Shown piece by piece: positions 23,333 to 32,113 of a DNA stretch of 51,844 bases. Source of the stretch: a bacterium F11 (GTDB taxonomy: Bacteria > Elusimicrobiota > Elusimicrobia > F11); NCBI GenBank assembly GCA_002176905.1, contig MSYE01000022.1:1-51844 (forward strand). Direction: 5' to 3'. A program made the position numbers and the translations under genes. The notes under the pieces were generated by a model. It saw only the letters and a list, made by a program, of their open reading frames with translations. It did not search any database and was not told the DNA's origin. Position 1 is the first letter of the stretch. Every line of letters starts with the position of its first letter.

Positions 23333-23405
23333 GGGGTGTAGCTCAGTTGGCTAGAGCGCTTGCTTTGGGAGCAAGAGGTCGTAGGTTCAAGTCCTATCAC
23401 CCCGA
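23332..23405 (+). tRNA. tRNA-Pro (UGG)
   Basis: The acceptor arm CGGGGTG pairs with CACCCCG at 23398-23404, with discriminator A at 23405. The D arm is GCTCAGTTGGCTAGAGC, the anticodon arm CTTGC-TTTGGGA-GCAAG gives anticodon TGG (23366-23368), and the T arm contains GTTCAAG. CCA is not encoded. The cloverleaf is complete. Confidence 0.97.
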
Positions 23406-23452
23406 AAATTTGATCCGCCGTCGGCGGATCAAATTTCGAGCTCGAGCTCGAC
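23406..23452. repeat. Perfect 14-bp palindrome and GAGCTC repeats after the tRNA
   Basis: AAATTTGATCCGCC at 23406-23419 is exactly complementary to 23423-23436 around a three-base loop. CGAGCTCGAGCTCG, itself palindromic, follows immediately, and degenerate versions (GAACTCGAACTAGAAC) continue to about 23485. No T-run is present. It may help 3' processing of the tRNA or be a dispersed intergenic repeat. Confidence 0.65.
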
Positions 23453-23527
23453 GAAAAACGGAAGCTTGAACTCGAACTAGAACAAAGCTAAAAATCGAAG
23501 AACTAGAAAGAAATTGGGGAGAAAGAG

Positions 23528-23794
23528 ATGACCGAAGTTGGACGCAACAACCCTTGTCATTGTGGGTCGGGGAAAAAATACAAAAAGTGTCATCTGGAAA
23601 AAGATGAAAAAGTTGATTCAAAGAAGCGGCTAAAAGCCTCTTTGAATGCAGCCAAGGTGGCACAAGAACAAGAGAAAAAAGCTCAAAAAGAGGCTACCCA
23701 TCCAAAAGATCAACGTCAAAATTGGTTGAATCGGGTTGCCCAAAAGGTGCCTTTTTTCAAGAAAAAAATCACCCCCTCAACACGCCATAAATAA
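23528..23794 (+). CDS. Small SEC-C motif protein
   Basis: The N-terminus has the SEC-C zinc-binding motif NNPCHCGSGKKYKKCH at residues 8-23, the ligand set seen at the C-terminus of SecA and in many small proteins. The remainder is a lysine- and glutamate-rich helix followed by a basic tail, 88 residues in all. The ATG has GGAGAAAG upstream. The motif suggests metal-dependent contact with SecB, ribosomes or another partner. No further domain is seen and the role is unknown. It stands alone between tRNA-Pro and glnN. Confidence 0.8.
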   Translation: MTEVGRNNPCHCGSGKKYKKCHLEKDEKVDSKKRLKASLNAAKVAQEQEKKAQKEATHPKDQRQNWLNRVAQKVPFFKKKITPSTRHK

Positions 23795-23905
23795 ACCCTA
23801 TATATAATAAGGATGGACTATCAAAATGGGGTCAAAAAGGCCTTATTTTTGAGATAAATGGGGGGCCAAATCCTTCATTTTAATGATTCCCACCCCAAAA
23901 AATGA

Positions 23906-23935
23906 TTGACACATCCCCGGAATTATTGCTTAAAT
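23906..23935 (+). promoter_or_regulatory. Probable sigma-70 promoter of glnN
   Basis: TTGACA at 23906-23911 is a perfect -35. TTAAAT at 23930-23935 follows after 18 bases as a moderate -10 (4 of 6). Transcription from here would start just before the hairpins of the leader. Confidence 0.5.
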
Positions 23936-23940
23936 CGCCT

Positions 23941-24022
23941 CATCTCAATGACGAGATGCAGTTCGGCAAAGAAGCCTTCTCTCTAATATTCAAATTGGAT
24001 TATTAGGGGAGGGTTTTTTTTT
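23941..24022 (+). promoter_or_regulatory. ANTAR-type antitermination leader of glnN
   Basis: Hairpin P1 is CATCTC-AATGAC-GAGATG (23941-23958) and P2 is GGC-AAAGAA-GCC (23965-23976). Both hexaloops have A at position 1 and G at position 4, the signature of RNA bound by ANTAR-domain response regulators. The P2 3' strand GCC (23974-23976) is also the foot of a terminator stem, GCCTT.CTCTCTAATA with TATTAGGGGAGGGT (24001-24014), followed by nine T residues to 24022. P2 and the terminator therefore exclude each other. Binding of an ANTAR protein would favour readthrough into glnN, probably in response to nitrogen status. The P2 stem is only three base pairs. The regulator is not in this window. 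Confidence 0.7.
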
Positions 24023-24076
24023 GGCCTAAAAATTCATTACAAGCACATTTATATTCAAAAGGATGGGTGTATAATT

Positions 24077-26257
24077 ATGGCAACCGTTGATATGATAGGC
24101 AAACAAGTTGAAACTGAGAATGGAAGATATATGAATGGACATGCAAAGAAATCAAAAAAAATAGATGTAACCGATATTTTTGGGTCAAATGTTTTTAATG
24201 ATGAAATCATGAAAAAACGCCTTCCCAAAGAAACCTATAAAGCCTTAAAAAGAACAATTTCGGAAGGTGCCTATTTGTCATTGGATGTGGCCAATGTTGT
24301 GGCCAATGCCATGAAAGATTGGGCCATTGAAAAAGGCGCGACCCATTATACGCATTGGTTTCAACCTTTAACCGGAAAGACAGCTGAAAAACATGATGCC
24401 TTTATTTCTCCCACAGGAGATGGGGGTGTGGTCATGGAATTTTCTGGTAAGCAGTTGATTCAGGGGGAACCTGATGCCTCCTCTTTTCCAAGCGGTGGTT
24501 TAAGAGCCACCTTTGAAGCCCGTGGTTATACGGCTTGGGATGCTACTTCACCTGCATTTTTAAAAGAAGACGCCGTTGGAAATGTGACCTTGTGTATTCC
24601 AACAGCTTTTTGTTCCTATACGGGTGAAGCATTGGATAAAAAGACACCTTTGTTGAGATCCATGGGAGCTGTTTCCAAACAAGCGCTCCGTGTGTTGTCT
24701 GTTCTTGGAAACAAAACCTCCCAAAAAGTGACCTCAACTGTGGGACCCGAACAGGAATACTTTCTGGTAGATAAGCGTTTTTATGATCAACGATTGGATT
24801 TGATGACCTCTGGGCGAACCTTGTTTGGGATTCCTGCTCCTAAGGGCCAAGAAATGGAAGACCAATATTTTGGTGCCATTAAAGATCGCGTATTGGCTTT
24901 TATGAGAGACGTGGATGTTGAACTTTGGAAAATGGGTGTTTCTGCCAAAACCAAACACAACGAAGTGGCTCCAGCGCAATACGAAGCCGCTCCGGTGTTT
25001 TCCACCACCAACATAGCCACGGATCACAATCAGCTTGTCATGGAAACCATGCAGAAAGTGGCTCTTCGGCATGGGTTGGTTTGTTTGCTTCATGAGAAAC
25101 CCTATGCCGGTGTCAATGGTTCCGGAAAACACAACAATTGGTCATTGGCAACCGATGATGGAATTAATTTGTTGGATCCAGGACGTACCCCTCACCAAAA
25201 CGAACAATTCCTTCTCTTCTTGAGTGCTCTTATAACGTCGGTGGATATACATGCTGATAAACTTCGGGCCAGCGCAGGAAACCCAGGAAACGACCTTCGT
25301 CTGGGAGCCAATGAAGCTCCTCCGGCCATTATCTCCATCTTTATGGGGGATGAGCTAACCGATGTCCTCAATACCCTTGCAAGGGGCAAAAAGGCCCAAG
25401 GACGGGGACAGAGTTATCTGAATATTGGTGTGGACACCTTGCCTGAGTTACCCAAGGATAACACCGATCGAAATCGAACATCTCCGTTTGCTTTTACAGG
25501 AAACAAATTCGAATTTCGCATGGTTCCTTCATCGGCCTCCATTGCCGGCCCCAATGTTGTGTTAAATACCATTGTGGCGGAGGCTTTGGATGACATCGCC
25601 ACCCGTTTGGAGAAGGCCAAAAACATCAATAAAGAAGCCAGTGCGATTGTGAAAGAAGCGGTACAAAAACATGGGCATGTTATTTTTAATGGGAACAATT
25701 ATTCTGAAGAATGGCCCAAAGAAGCCAAGAAACGGGGCCTTCCCAATATTCGTTCCAGTATACAAGCGCTCAAGGCCATGAATTCACCTTCTGCGATAAA
25801 ATTGTTTCAAAAGTATAAAGTTCTCTCCAAGAGCGAACTTCATTCTCGCTATGAGATCTATTTGGAACAATATGCCAAAACCATCAATATTGAGGCCCAG
25901 GCTTCCATTCAGATGACGAAAAATCAATTTATCCCAGCGGTGATTGGTTTTACTCGGCAATTGGCGGAAACAGTCAACCAGATCAAGCAGGCCGGAGGAT
26001 CAGCCAAGCTTCAAAAAGAAATCCTTGAAGAAACAACGCACTTGCTTGAATCAGCGGATAAGAACTTGAAAAAATTGGAATTGGAGACCATGAAAGCCCA
26101 GGACATTATGGAGATCGAGGAAAAAGCCAATGCCTACCGAGATGTTGTGTTTGTGGCACAGGAAAAGCTTCGTTCTGATATTGATGGATTGGAAGCCATT
26201 ATTTCCAAAGACCAATGGCCGGTTCCTTCTTATGCGGACATGTTGTTCAAACTCTAA
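24077..26257 (+). CDS. glnN: Glutamine synthetase type III
   Basis: The enzyme makes glutamine from glutamate, ammonia and ATP in the cytoplasm. At 726 residues it has the length of the GSIII family, far longer than GSI (about 470). Visible signatures are [10 protein letters not shown] near residue 222, [10 protein letters not shown] near 346, [11 protein letters not shown] near 412 and [11 protein letters not shown] near 478; these hold the metal, ammonium and ATP sites. The GSIII-specific N-terminal part includes the motif [12 protein letters not shown] near residue 90. The ATG at 24077 lies about 55 bases after the leader terminator; the upstream site AAAGGATGGG is moderate. The ANTAR-type leader points to nitrogen control by antitermination. 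A strong terminator follows the stop. Confidence 0.95.
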   Translation: MATVDMIGKQVETENGRYMNGHAKKSKKIDVTDIFGSNVFNDEIMKKRLPKETYKALKRTISEGAYLSLDVANVVANAMKDWAIEKGATHYTHWFQPLTGKTAEKHDAFISPTGDGGVVMEFSGKQLIQGEPDASSFPSGGLRATFEARGYTAWDATSPAFLKEDAVGNVTLCIPTAFCSYTGEALDKKTPLLRSMGAVSKQALRVLSVLGNKTSQKVTSTVGPEQEYFLVDKRFYDQRLDLMTSGRTLFGIPAPKGQEMEDQYFGAIKDRVLAFMRDVDVELWKMGVSAKTKHNEVAPAQYEAAPVFSTTNIATDHNQLVMETMQKVALRHGLVCLLHEKPYAGVNGSGKHNNWSLATDDGINLLDPGRTPHQNEQFLLFLSALITSVDIHADKLRASAGNPGNDLRLGANEAPPAIISIFMGDELTDVLNTLARGKKAQGRGQSYLNIGVDTLPELPKDNTDRNRTSPFAFTGNKFEFRMVPSSASIAGPNVVLNTIVAEALDDIATRLEKAKNINKEASAIVKEAVQKHGHVIFNGNNYSEEWPKEAKKRGLPNIRSSIQALKAMNSPSAIKLFQKYKVLSKSELHSRYEIYLEQYAKTINIEAQASIQMTKNQFIPAVIGFTRQLAETVNQIKQAGGSAKLQKEILEETTHLLESADKNLKKLELETMKAQDIMEIEEKANAYRDVVFVAQEKLRSDIDGLEAIISKDQWPVPSYADMLFKL

Positions 26258-26284
26258 ATCTTAAAGAGCAAAATCACATTAACA

Positions 26285-26317
26285 AAAAAGGCCAGGCATT
26301 CTGCCTGGCCTTTTTTT
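26285..26317. terminator. Bidirectional rho-independent terminator between glnN and the minus-strand cluster
   Basis: AAAAAGGCCAGGCA, loop TTC, then TGCCTGGCCTTTTTTT form a GC-rich stem with A- and T-runs on the two sides. It can end glnN on the plus strand and the 82-residue gene on the minus strand. Confidence 0.9.
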
Positions 26318-26355
26318 ATGAAAAAGAGTTCTTTCGCTGAGAGGGCGACGGATGG

Positions 26356-26604
26356 TTACATCAGCGACTGAATATCTTTCCAGTTATCAATAATATATTT
26401 CAGGTCGGACAGATTAAATCCTTTGGCTTTGCCCATCTTTTCTTCTCCATCTTTGGTAGAGAAAAAATTACGTTTTTCAAGAAGGGCTCCGGTATCCTTT
26501 CCGTCTACAATCCATTTCACAATCCGAAGCTTGTTTATCGCCGGACCTGATTCCTGGGTTTGTAGTTCTTTGACAACTTCACATTCGATATTTTTTGGTG
26601 GCAT
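26356..26604 (-). CDS. Hypothetical 82-aa protein
   Basis: The family is not recognised. The protein is soluble, 82 residues, begins MPPKNIECEVVKEL and contains the stretch RIVKWIVDGKDTGALLEKRN, predicted as beta strands then a helix. It ends in a helix (LSDLKYIIDNWKDIQSLM). The start is supported by AAAGGAGA upstream on the minus strand. It is the last gene of the minus-strand run after the parvulin and both topoisomerase VI subunits, and probably shares their transcript. There are no cysteines suited to metal binding and no membrane segment. Confidence 0.75.
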   Translation of the reverse strand: MPPKNIECEVVKELQTQESGPAINKLRIVKWIVDGKDTGALLEKRNFFSTKDGEEKMGKAKGFNLSDLKYIIDNWKDIQSLM

Positions 26605-26643
26605 GTCTGATCTCCTTTTGATTAAAGTCTGAAAGCTTTTGGT

Positions 26644-26922
26644 TTAAGCTCGGTTGGTGATTTCAATAAGATGATACCCAAATTGGGTCTTAATAGGGCC
26701 ATGAACTTTCCCTACTTCTTCCTTAAACACAACTTGGTCAAATTCCTTTACCATTTGGCCTGGGTTAAACTCTCCGAGATCACCGCCCGCTTTTCCTGAG
26801 GGACATTGGGAATGTTGTTTGGCAACATCGGCGAAATTGGCTCCTTTCTCGATTTGGTCTTTTAGATCCTGGCAGCTTTTTTCAGAAGTGACCAGGATGT
26901 GACGGGCACGGGCTCTTGTCAT
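26644..26922 (-). CDS. ppiC: Parvulin-type peptidyl-prolyl cis-trans isomerase
   Basis: At 92 residues it is the size of stand-alone PpiC/Par10. The family motifs are RARHILV at residues 4-10, FADVAKQHSQCPSGKAGGDLG in the middle and the closing FGYHLIEI. It speeds cis-trans isomerisation of peptidyl-prolyl bonds. No signal peptide is present, so it is cytoplasmic. The ATG has AAAAGGAG upstream. The gene lies 18 bases after top6A on the same strand; whether it assists folding of that enzyme is unknown. Confidence 0.92.
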   Translation of the reverse strand: MTRARARHILVTSEKSCQDLKDQIEKGANFADVAKQHSQCPSGKAGGDLGEFNPGQMVKEFDQVVFKEEVGKVHGPIKTQFGYHLIEITNRA

Positions 26923-26940
26923 TGGGGTCTCCTTTTTTAA

Positions 26941-28029
26941 TTAGGGTAAAAACTTGCTGGGTTTTCGCAGCTTCTCAGGTAAATATTTATCAATAACATA
27001 GTTTAAGTCATGTTTGGCAAAGGCCTGTTGTTCGACACGAACCCCCATCTCCAGCATCTGGTTAAGGGCTTTTCTCCATTCTTTGTGGTATTTGATGAAA
27101 GGATCATTTTTCAAGGCATCCTTGGCCCGTTTGATATCCACTTCTTGTAGAGGATGGGTGGCGTCCTTGAGTTTGTAATCAATGATATCTTGTGGGGTGA
27201 CACCCAAAAATTGAGCCTGGGGAACGCAAAAGTATCGGTTTAAGTGGGCGTTGTTGCCCGATCCCACTTTTAGGGTTCGATAGATATTTGTTATTCCGTA
27301 AGGATCTCCATCAACAAAAGCATACACCGGTAGTTTCTTTTCATCGGCCAGGCGTCGAATAAATCGACGGCAAGCCCGCGTGGGAACCCCTCCCATTGAG
27401 ATTAAAATCGATTTTGTTTTTCTCCAAAAGTTGTGTTTGACCAACCGCTGGAACATCCCGGCTGTCTCAATAACCAGAATGAATTTGGCATGGGTTTCAA
27501 AATGAAGGTCTTCGCAGGAAATGGGGATCGAATAAGCGCCGGACCCAAATTTGGTGCAGTCAATGCGAAGGGGTTTTCCCGATTCGGGATCTTTGTCAAT
27601 GACAATGAGGTTTCCCGCAACATCTCCGCCTTTTTCTTCAGGAATAAATCCCAATTGTTCTCGATTGGTTCGAAAATGGGATTCAATGTCATCCATAATG
27701 GCATCGGATTCGGGTTGTTCCAAGAACCGGGCCTCGCCCCAATTTTTGGAAACGTAGTAGGCTTCCCGTTTGGTTGCCATGTCATCTTTCTTAACCACAT
27801 TATAGGAGAGTGCCATCATGCGGACCGTTTGGGCAAAGGTTTTAACGGTGTTCACGCTCAATGTCCTTTCTTTGACACGGTCACCAATTTCAAAAAATCC
27901 TTTCTTCTTATCGTAACTCACGTTATCCAAACTACGAAGGGGGAAATCAAGGGACGGTACATCGCGGTGAAGAATGATCTTATAAAGCCGATCAGCGGCG
28001 TCTTTGATTCTTTTTACTGTTGTGGTCAT
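26941..28029 (-). CDS. top6A: DNA topoisomerase VI subunit A
   Basis: This is the DNA-cleaving subunit of the type IIB topoisomerase, related to Spo11, 362 residues. The winged-helix domain contains the catalytic tyrosine in TKREAYYVS (Y91/Y92). The Toprim domain has the acidic residue in LVIETAG and the metal motif AFVDGDPYG. These are the residues needed for double-strand cleavage and re-ligation. The ATG has GAGGAG upstream and lies seven bases after the stop of top6B, so the two subunits are co-translated. Topoisomerase VI is usual in archaea and plants but scattered in bacteria. Confidence 0.96.
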   Translation of the reverse strand: MTTTVKRIKDAADRLYKIILHRDVPSLDFPLRSLDNVSYDKKKGFFEIGDRVKERTLSVNTVKTFAQTVRMMALSYNVVKKDDMATKREAYYVSKNWGEARFLEQPESDAIMDDIESHFRTNREQLGFIPEEKGGDVAGNLIVIDKDPESGKPLRIDCTKFGSGAYSIPISCEDLHFETHAKFILVIETAGMFQRLVKHNFWRKTKSILISMGGVPTRACRRFIRRLADEKKLPVYAFVDGDPYGITNIYRTLKVGSGNNAHLNRYFCVPQAQFLGVTPQDIIDYKLKDATHPLQEVDIKRAKDALKNDPFIKYHKEWRKALNQMLEMGVRVEQQAFAKHDLNYVIDKYLPEKLRKPSKFLP

Positions 28030-28035
28030 GCTGGT

Positions 28036-29760
28036 TTAGCTCCTCGATTTTTCCAAAATGTCAGTTAATAAATGTAAGACTTTTTTCTCGTCTTTTTGTT
28101 TGAGAGTCAAAATTTCACGAAGCCCAATTCCGATATGCGGTAGGTAGGATCGGATATAATCCTTTTTCCGTTTTGCCTCGGCTTCTCGGCGTCCCCGTCT
28201 GATAAATCCATCCAATTTTCTCCCGCATTCTTGTAGGGCCAGCTTAATTTCTTTCATTATTTCTTCATAAGAAGCGATGGCTTCTTTGGATTCAGACGTG
28301 AAAGGAACCCAAACACTCGCCATGTGGACCGCGATAACCAGGGGGCCAGAGGGGATGGCTCCCCGCGATTGATCCACGCCATAATTTTTCCAGGAGGTTT
28401 GAATAATGCTTTTCGATATGGCACAAGCTGATTGCTGATAAAGAAGGGGGACACGGTTGGCAAAGCGCATGATGTCAGCCAGCTCTTCTTTGGGAAGATC
28501 ACCACCGTAGGCCAGGGCCACTTCAATTTGAAAGGGATTTCCACGATAGACAGCGGGTGTTCGTGTGGTGGCCGTGTAGAATTCAGCATTGATATTTTTT
28601 TTGATGCCACGAAGAAGTTCACCTTCGCCGATGGGAGATAAACAATTGGTGGGGGGATTCATTAATTTGGTTTTGTTGATGGCCCGGTAGAGATTGTCTG
28701 CTTCTCGATGAGCAATGCTGGAAGGCCACGCAATTTCACTGATCCCGGCTGCGGTACAAATTTTGGCAGCAACCTGAGAAGAGACGCGAGCAAAATCTGT
28801 GCTTAAGAAAGCTTTTACTTTTCTGGATTTGGTGGATTTCAACATTTTCATGAGAATCCCCAATTCCACACCATGGGGGTGTGGTTTGATTTCTCTGGGT
28901 TCAGCGGGAAGTTTGTTGGTGGCGGCTTTGTAAATTTCCTTTTCGCCAACGGGATTGATATAGGTGAGTGTCATGTGGGGGTTGGCGACCACGGTTTGGC
29001 GGATATAATTGTCAATGGAACTTCGGCCTTTTTGGTATTTGGCTTCCAACTCAATTTCAACTTTGGTTCCATGGTTCTTCTTCCATTCCACAATCTCGTC
29101 TTTTAAAATGGTTGGAACATTTTTGTTGGTATCAATATGGATTTCAAAGTAATGGGCTGGTTTTTTGGGTGAGGTCCGGGAAGTGATTTTTGTGGAGGAC
29201 CCCGTTGTCAATTGTCCATACATTCCCGCGGCTGAAATTCCGATTCCTTGTTGTCCGCGACTTTGTTTCATGGAATGAAATTTGGAGCCATAAAGAAGTT
29301 TTCCAAAAATTTTGGGAATCTGTTCTCTGACCACTCCTGGTCCGTTGTCCTCAATAATCACAATAAACCTGTCTTCTTCGAGCTGTTTGACCTCAACATA
29401 GAGATCGGGAAGGATGTTGCCTTCTTCACAGGCATCCAAGCTGTTATCAACCGCTTCTTTGATGGTGGTCAGGAGCGCCTTTTTGGGATTATCAAATCCA
29501 AGAAGATGGCGATTTTTTAGGAAGAATTCGGAAACGGAGATTTCTCTTTGTTTGCCCGCCATCTTTTCGGCATGGGACGATTCAATAAGCGGGGTTTCTT
29601 CGGGGATCACTTTTTCTGGGGCCGCTTTCTCACTTTTGGCGCTTTTTGCTTTTTTGGGAGAGGCCGATTTTCTCTTGGCCAGTTTTTTCTTTGCTTTCGC
29701 TTTTGCTTTTAATTTTGCTTTTGTTGTTGATGCTTTTTTCACTCCGAATCCATCCTCCAA
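28036..29760 (-). CDS. top6B: DNA topoisomerase VI subunit B
   Basis: This is the ATP-binding GHKL subunit that drives strand passage. Family motifs are [12 protein letters not shown] (Mg/ATP), IIEDNGPG (glycine loop) and [18 protein letters not shown] (ATP lid), followed by the H2TH and transducer regions. The length is 574 residues. An N-terminal extension of about 50 residues is nearly all Lys, Ala and Ser. The open frame begins with TTG at 29760 right after TAG; the ATG nearby is out of frame. GTG at 29742, with GGAGG upstream, is the alternative start. The gene is first in the minus-strand cluster and is divergent from the B12 riboswitch. Confidence 0.95.
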   Translation of the reverse strand: MEDGFGVKKASTTKAKLKAKAKAKKKLAKRKSASPKKAKSAKSEKAAPEKVIPEETPLIESSHAEKMAGKQREISVSEFFLKNRHLLGFDNPKKALLTTIKEAVDNSLDACEEGNILPDLYVEVKQLEEDRFIVIIEDNGPGVVREQIPKIFGKLLYGSKFHSMKQSRGQQGIGISAAGMYGQLTTGSSTKITSRTSPKKPAHYFEIHIDTNKNVPTILKDEIVEWKKNHGTKVEIELEAKYQKGRSSIDNYIRQTVVANPHMTLTYINPVGEKEIYKAATNKLPAEPREIKPHPHGVELGILMKMLKSTKSRKVKAFLSTDFARVSSQVAAKICTAAGISEIAWPSSIAHREADNLYRAINKTKLMNPPTNCLSPIGEGELLRGIKKNINAEFYTATTRTPAVYRGNPFQIEVALAYGGDLPKEELADIMRFANRVPLLYQQSACAISKSIIQTSWKNYGVDQSRGAIPSGPLVIAVHMASVWVPFTSESKEAIASYEEIMKEIKLALQECGRKLDGFIRRGRREAEAKRKKDYIRSYLPHIGIGLREILTLKQKDEKKVLHLLTDILEKSRS

Positions 29761-29892
29761 CTATAATTTTGGGATGAGTCTATCATATTCTTGCTCCAAC
29801 GAAGCACATCATCCCAGCCAGCACGGTGGCATCGTTTGTCAGGATCGTTCTTGCAAAAGGAAATCCAATTTGTTTAACTGCGACTTATCAGT
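29761..29892. other. Divergent intergenic region between top6B and the B12 unit
   Basis: No gene is visible. Plus-strand TTGCAA (29851-29856) and TTTAAC (29873-29878), 16 bases apart, form a plausible promoter for the riboswitch transcript. On the minus strand TATGAT (complement of 29782-29787) could be the -10 for top6B, but no convincing -35 was found. Confidence 0.4.
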
Positions 29893-30052
29893 CCTAGGGT
29901 GTCCGCCGCAGGCGGAAGAATAGGGAATCCCGTGAAATTCGGGAGTGGGCCCGCCACTGTAAGTGGGGACGAACAACAATTCAAATGTCACTGACACAAA
30001 GTGTTGGGAAGACATCGTTGCTCGAACGATCCACAAGCCAGGAGACCTGCCT
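29893..30052 (+). promoter_or_regulatory. Adenosylcobalamin riboswitch
   Basis: The conserved core runs AATAGGGAATCCCGTGAAAT, then CCCGCCACTGTAA, and ends with the B12 box AGCCAGGAGACCTGCC near 30036-30051. Spacing and helices (for example CCGCC with GGCGG at the 5' side) fit the class. Binding of cobalamin is expected to switch off the downstream receptor and adenosyltransferase genes. Confidence 0.95.
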
Positions 30053-30115
30053 TAAGGAGAGAGCGTTCGTTTTTTCGGGGATCAAAAAGCGACCGGGAAG
30101 ACCTTCTTTGTTTTC

Positions 30116-30146
30116 CCCAGGCTCTCATGCGAGTCTGGGTTTTTTT
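30116..30146 (+). terminator. Terminator of the B12 riboswitch expression platform
   Basis: CCCAGGCTC (30116-30124) pairs with GAGTCTGGG (30131-30139) with one G-U pair and a six-base loop, then seven T residues. Its place between the aptamer and the ATG at 30187 indicates control by premature termination. Confidence 0.85.
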
Positions 30147-30186
30147 ATTCCTTCCATCTGAAATTAAAAATAGATTGGAGAAAAAA

Positions 30187-32109
30187 ATGAAAGGTCTCAT
30201 CCTGTTATCTCTCGTTGCATTCCTCGTCATGTGTTCCCCGTCTCATGTCTTCTCTCAAGAAGACATCTTTATGACCCTTACCCGAAAGCCTATCCCCGTC
30301 ACCCAATTGCCAACCAATGTCACCCTTGTAACAAAAGAAGAAATTGAAAAATCTGGTGCCACAACCCTCTCGGAATTGTTGGATCGGCTGCCTTCAATTG
30401 ATATGAGTCGAACTGGGGCCCTGGGGGCCTTATCTCAAGCCAGGATTCGCGGGGTTCCCAGCTCCAAACAAGTTCAGGTTGTTATTGATGAACAGCCCGT
30501 GGGCGGAGTCTCGGTTCAAGATCTGGATATGGGATTGATTCCGGTTGAAGACATTGAATCCATCGAGATTGTTCGGGGGGGATCTTCCGTCCTTTACGGT
30601 CCCAACACCATCGGAGGAATTATCCATATAAAGACCAAGCGTCAAAGAAAAGATCCCCTCTCTTTTTCTGTGGGTTTCCAGGGGCGGTCTCATCAGACTC
30701 AGATATATACGGTTCAGGCCGGAGCCCGGAATTCAAAAGTTAACGGACGGATAACGCATAATCAATACCGAACCGATGGATATCAATCCAATTCAGATGT
30801 TCACAATCGGAATGAATCAGCGAGTCTTGGGGTCTCGTTTCCCAATGGAATAAAAGTGGGGGGAGAGTTTTCCTTTTTGGATCAAGAACAGGGTAATCCC
30901 ACGGCCACCTCTGTTCCCTTTGATCAATGGGATGGGAACAAAGAACGAACTCCGCTCACGCCTACCAATCGGATAGAGAAAAAAGATCGAAAAAAAAGAC
31001 TCAATTTGGATATTCCTGTTGGTTCACATCGGATCAAATCCGTTGGATATCACCGAACCGATGAGGCCAAATTTCGGAGCGATGTGGGAGTCTCGCCTTT
31101 TGCGAAATTTGAAAATAAAATTATTGGAACAGATACACGTCTCCTCCTAAACGACGGCAAGGTCATCGGCGGTTCTTACGAACGAGACGAAAGAGATCAA
31201 TTGGACCAGATTCCCCATCATATCACCAATCTGGGTTTCTACTTCCAAGATAAAATTGGCCAAGACAAATTTGTCTTTTTGCCAGCGGTTCGATGGGACC
31301 AGCATACGACCTATGGGAATGAGATCAATCCGCGATTGGCTTTTGTTTATCAACCCATGGCCACCTGGCGTTTATCGGCCAATGCGGCCCGATCGGTGCG
31401 GGCCCCGACATTGGTGGAGTTGTTTGTGGTTTCTCAAGATCCGATGTTCCCTACGTATGATTATTTTGGTAATCCCCACTTAAGGCCAGAAATAGGTTGG
31501 AGTTATGACATCGGAACCGAAATCACTGGAGGGAAAAAAGGCGGCTTAACTCTTAACGGCTTTTTCACCCGTATCCGAGATCGCATCACAGATGTGGATA
31601 CTGACAACAACGGAAATGTGGATACCGGTCAAAACACATCCCGTGCTGAAATCAGTGGGATTGAAGTGATAGGGCGACTGAAAATGGGGCCCCTTACACA
31701 AAAAGTGAATTACACTTTCCAGCGTGCCAAGGGGACCACGCCCACATCAACTCAGTTTGTCCATCTTAAGTACACGCCCAAGCATATATTGAATTATGAG
31801 GCCCTTACAGAATTCGGCGATGGAATCGGTCTTGTCAATACCGTTCAATATGTCAGCCGGCAATACCATAAAGATAACCTGAAAGGTCTTCTGATACCAT
31901 CCTATACCCTTTGGCATATCCGGTTTGAAAAAAAGTTCGGCGAAGATTCAACCTTATTTGTCGGTATTGATAATGTCACTGATAAACTTTATTTTGAAAC
32001 TGTGACCTTTGGCAGTCCCGTTCCTCTCCCCGATCGAACCTATCGGTTTGGGGTGTCAATCAAGTTTCCGTTCCGTCCCATTGCCAGGGAGCAGGGTGAC
32101 AAGTTATGA
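30187..32109 (+). CDS. btuB: TonB-dependent outer-membrane receptor, probable cobalamin receptor (BtuB-like)
   Basis: The protein is 640 residues: a signal peptide (MKGLILLSLVAFLVMCSP), a plug domain (VTLVTKEEIEKSGATTLSEL, then ARIRGVPSS and IEIVRGGSSVLYGPNTIGG) and a beta-barrel with alternating aromatic strands. It would import cobalamin or another corrinoid across the outer membrane with energy from TonB. The ATG at 30187 has TTGGAGAA upstream; longer versions of the frame run through the riboswitch terminator and lack a signal peptide. The last barrel strand (YRFGVSIKF) is followed by about 13 extra residues rather than ending in an aromatic residue. The B12 riboswitch upstream and the adenosyltransferase downstream support the substrate. 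Confidence 0.92.
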   Translation: MKGLILLSLVAFLVMCSPSHVFSQEDIFMTLTRKPIPVTQLPTNVTLVTKEEIEKSGATTLSELLDRLPSIDMSRTGALGALSQARIRGVPSSKQVQVVIDEQPVGGVSVQDLDMGLIPVEDIESIEIVRGGSSVLYGPNTIGGIIHIKTKRQRKDPLSFSVGFQGRSHQTQIYTVQAGARNSKVNGRITHNQYRTDGYQSNSDVHNRNESASLGVSFPNGIKVGGEFSFLDQEQGNPTATSVPFDQWDGNKERTPLTPTNRIEKKDRKKRLNLDIPVGSHRIKSVGYHRTDEAKFRSDVGVSPFAKFENKIIGTDTRLLLNDGKVIGGSYERDERDQLDQIPHHITNLGFYFQDKIGQDKFVFLPAVRWDQHTTYGNEINPRLAFVYQPMATWRLSANAARSVRAPTLVELFVVSQDPMFPTYDYFGNPHLRPEIGWSYDIGTEITGGKKGGLTLNGFFTRIRDRITDVDTDNNGNVDTGQNTSRAEISGIEVIGRLKMGPLTQKVNYTFQRAKGTTPTSTQFVHLKYTPKHILNYEALTEFGDGIGLVNTVQYVSRQYHKDNLKGLLIPSYTLWHIRFEKKFGEDSTLFVGIDNVTDKLYFETVTFGSPVPLPDRTYRFGVSIKFPFRPIAREQGDKL

Positions 32110-32113
32110 TCCC

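Noticed and set aside
23912..23935. Sigma-54 promoter for glnN
   Set aside because: The GG and GC elements near CCGGAATTATTGCTT are seven bases apart, not the ten required.
23941..24000. Glutamine riboswitch (glnA or downstream-peptide motif) before glnN
   Set aside because: The conserved glutamine-aptamer core is absent; the hexaloop hairpins and overlapping terminator fit an ANTAR target better.
27433..28068. 211-codon plus-strand frame opposite top6A
   Set aside because: It is a shadow of the clear top6A gene on the minus strand, with no ribosome binding site or recognisable family.
30001..30186. Longer BtuB start within the riboswitch
   Set aside because: Those codons fall in the B12 box and terminator, and the signal peptide begins at 30187.
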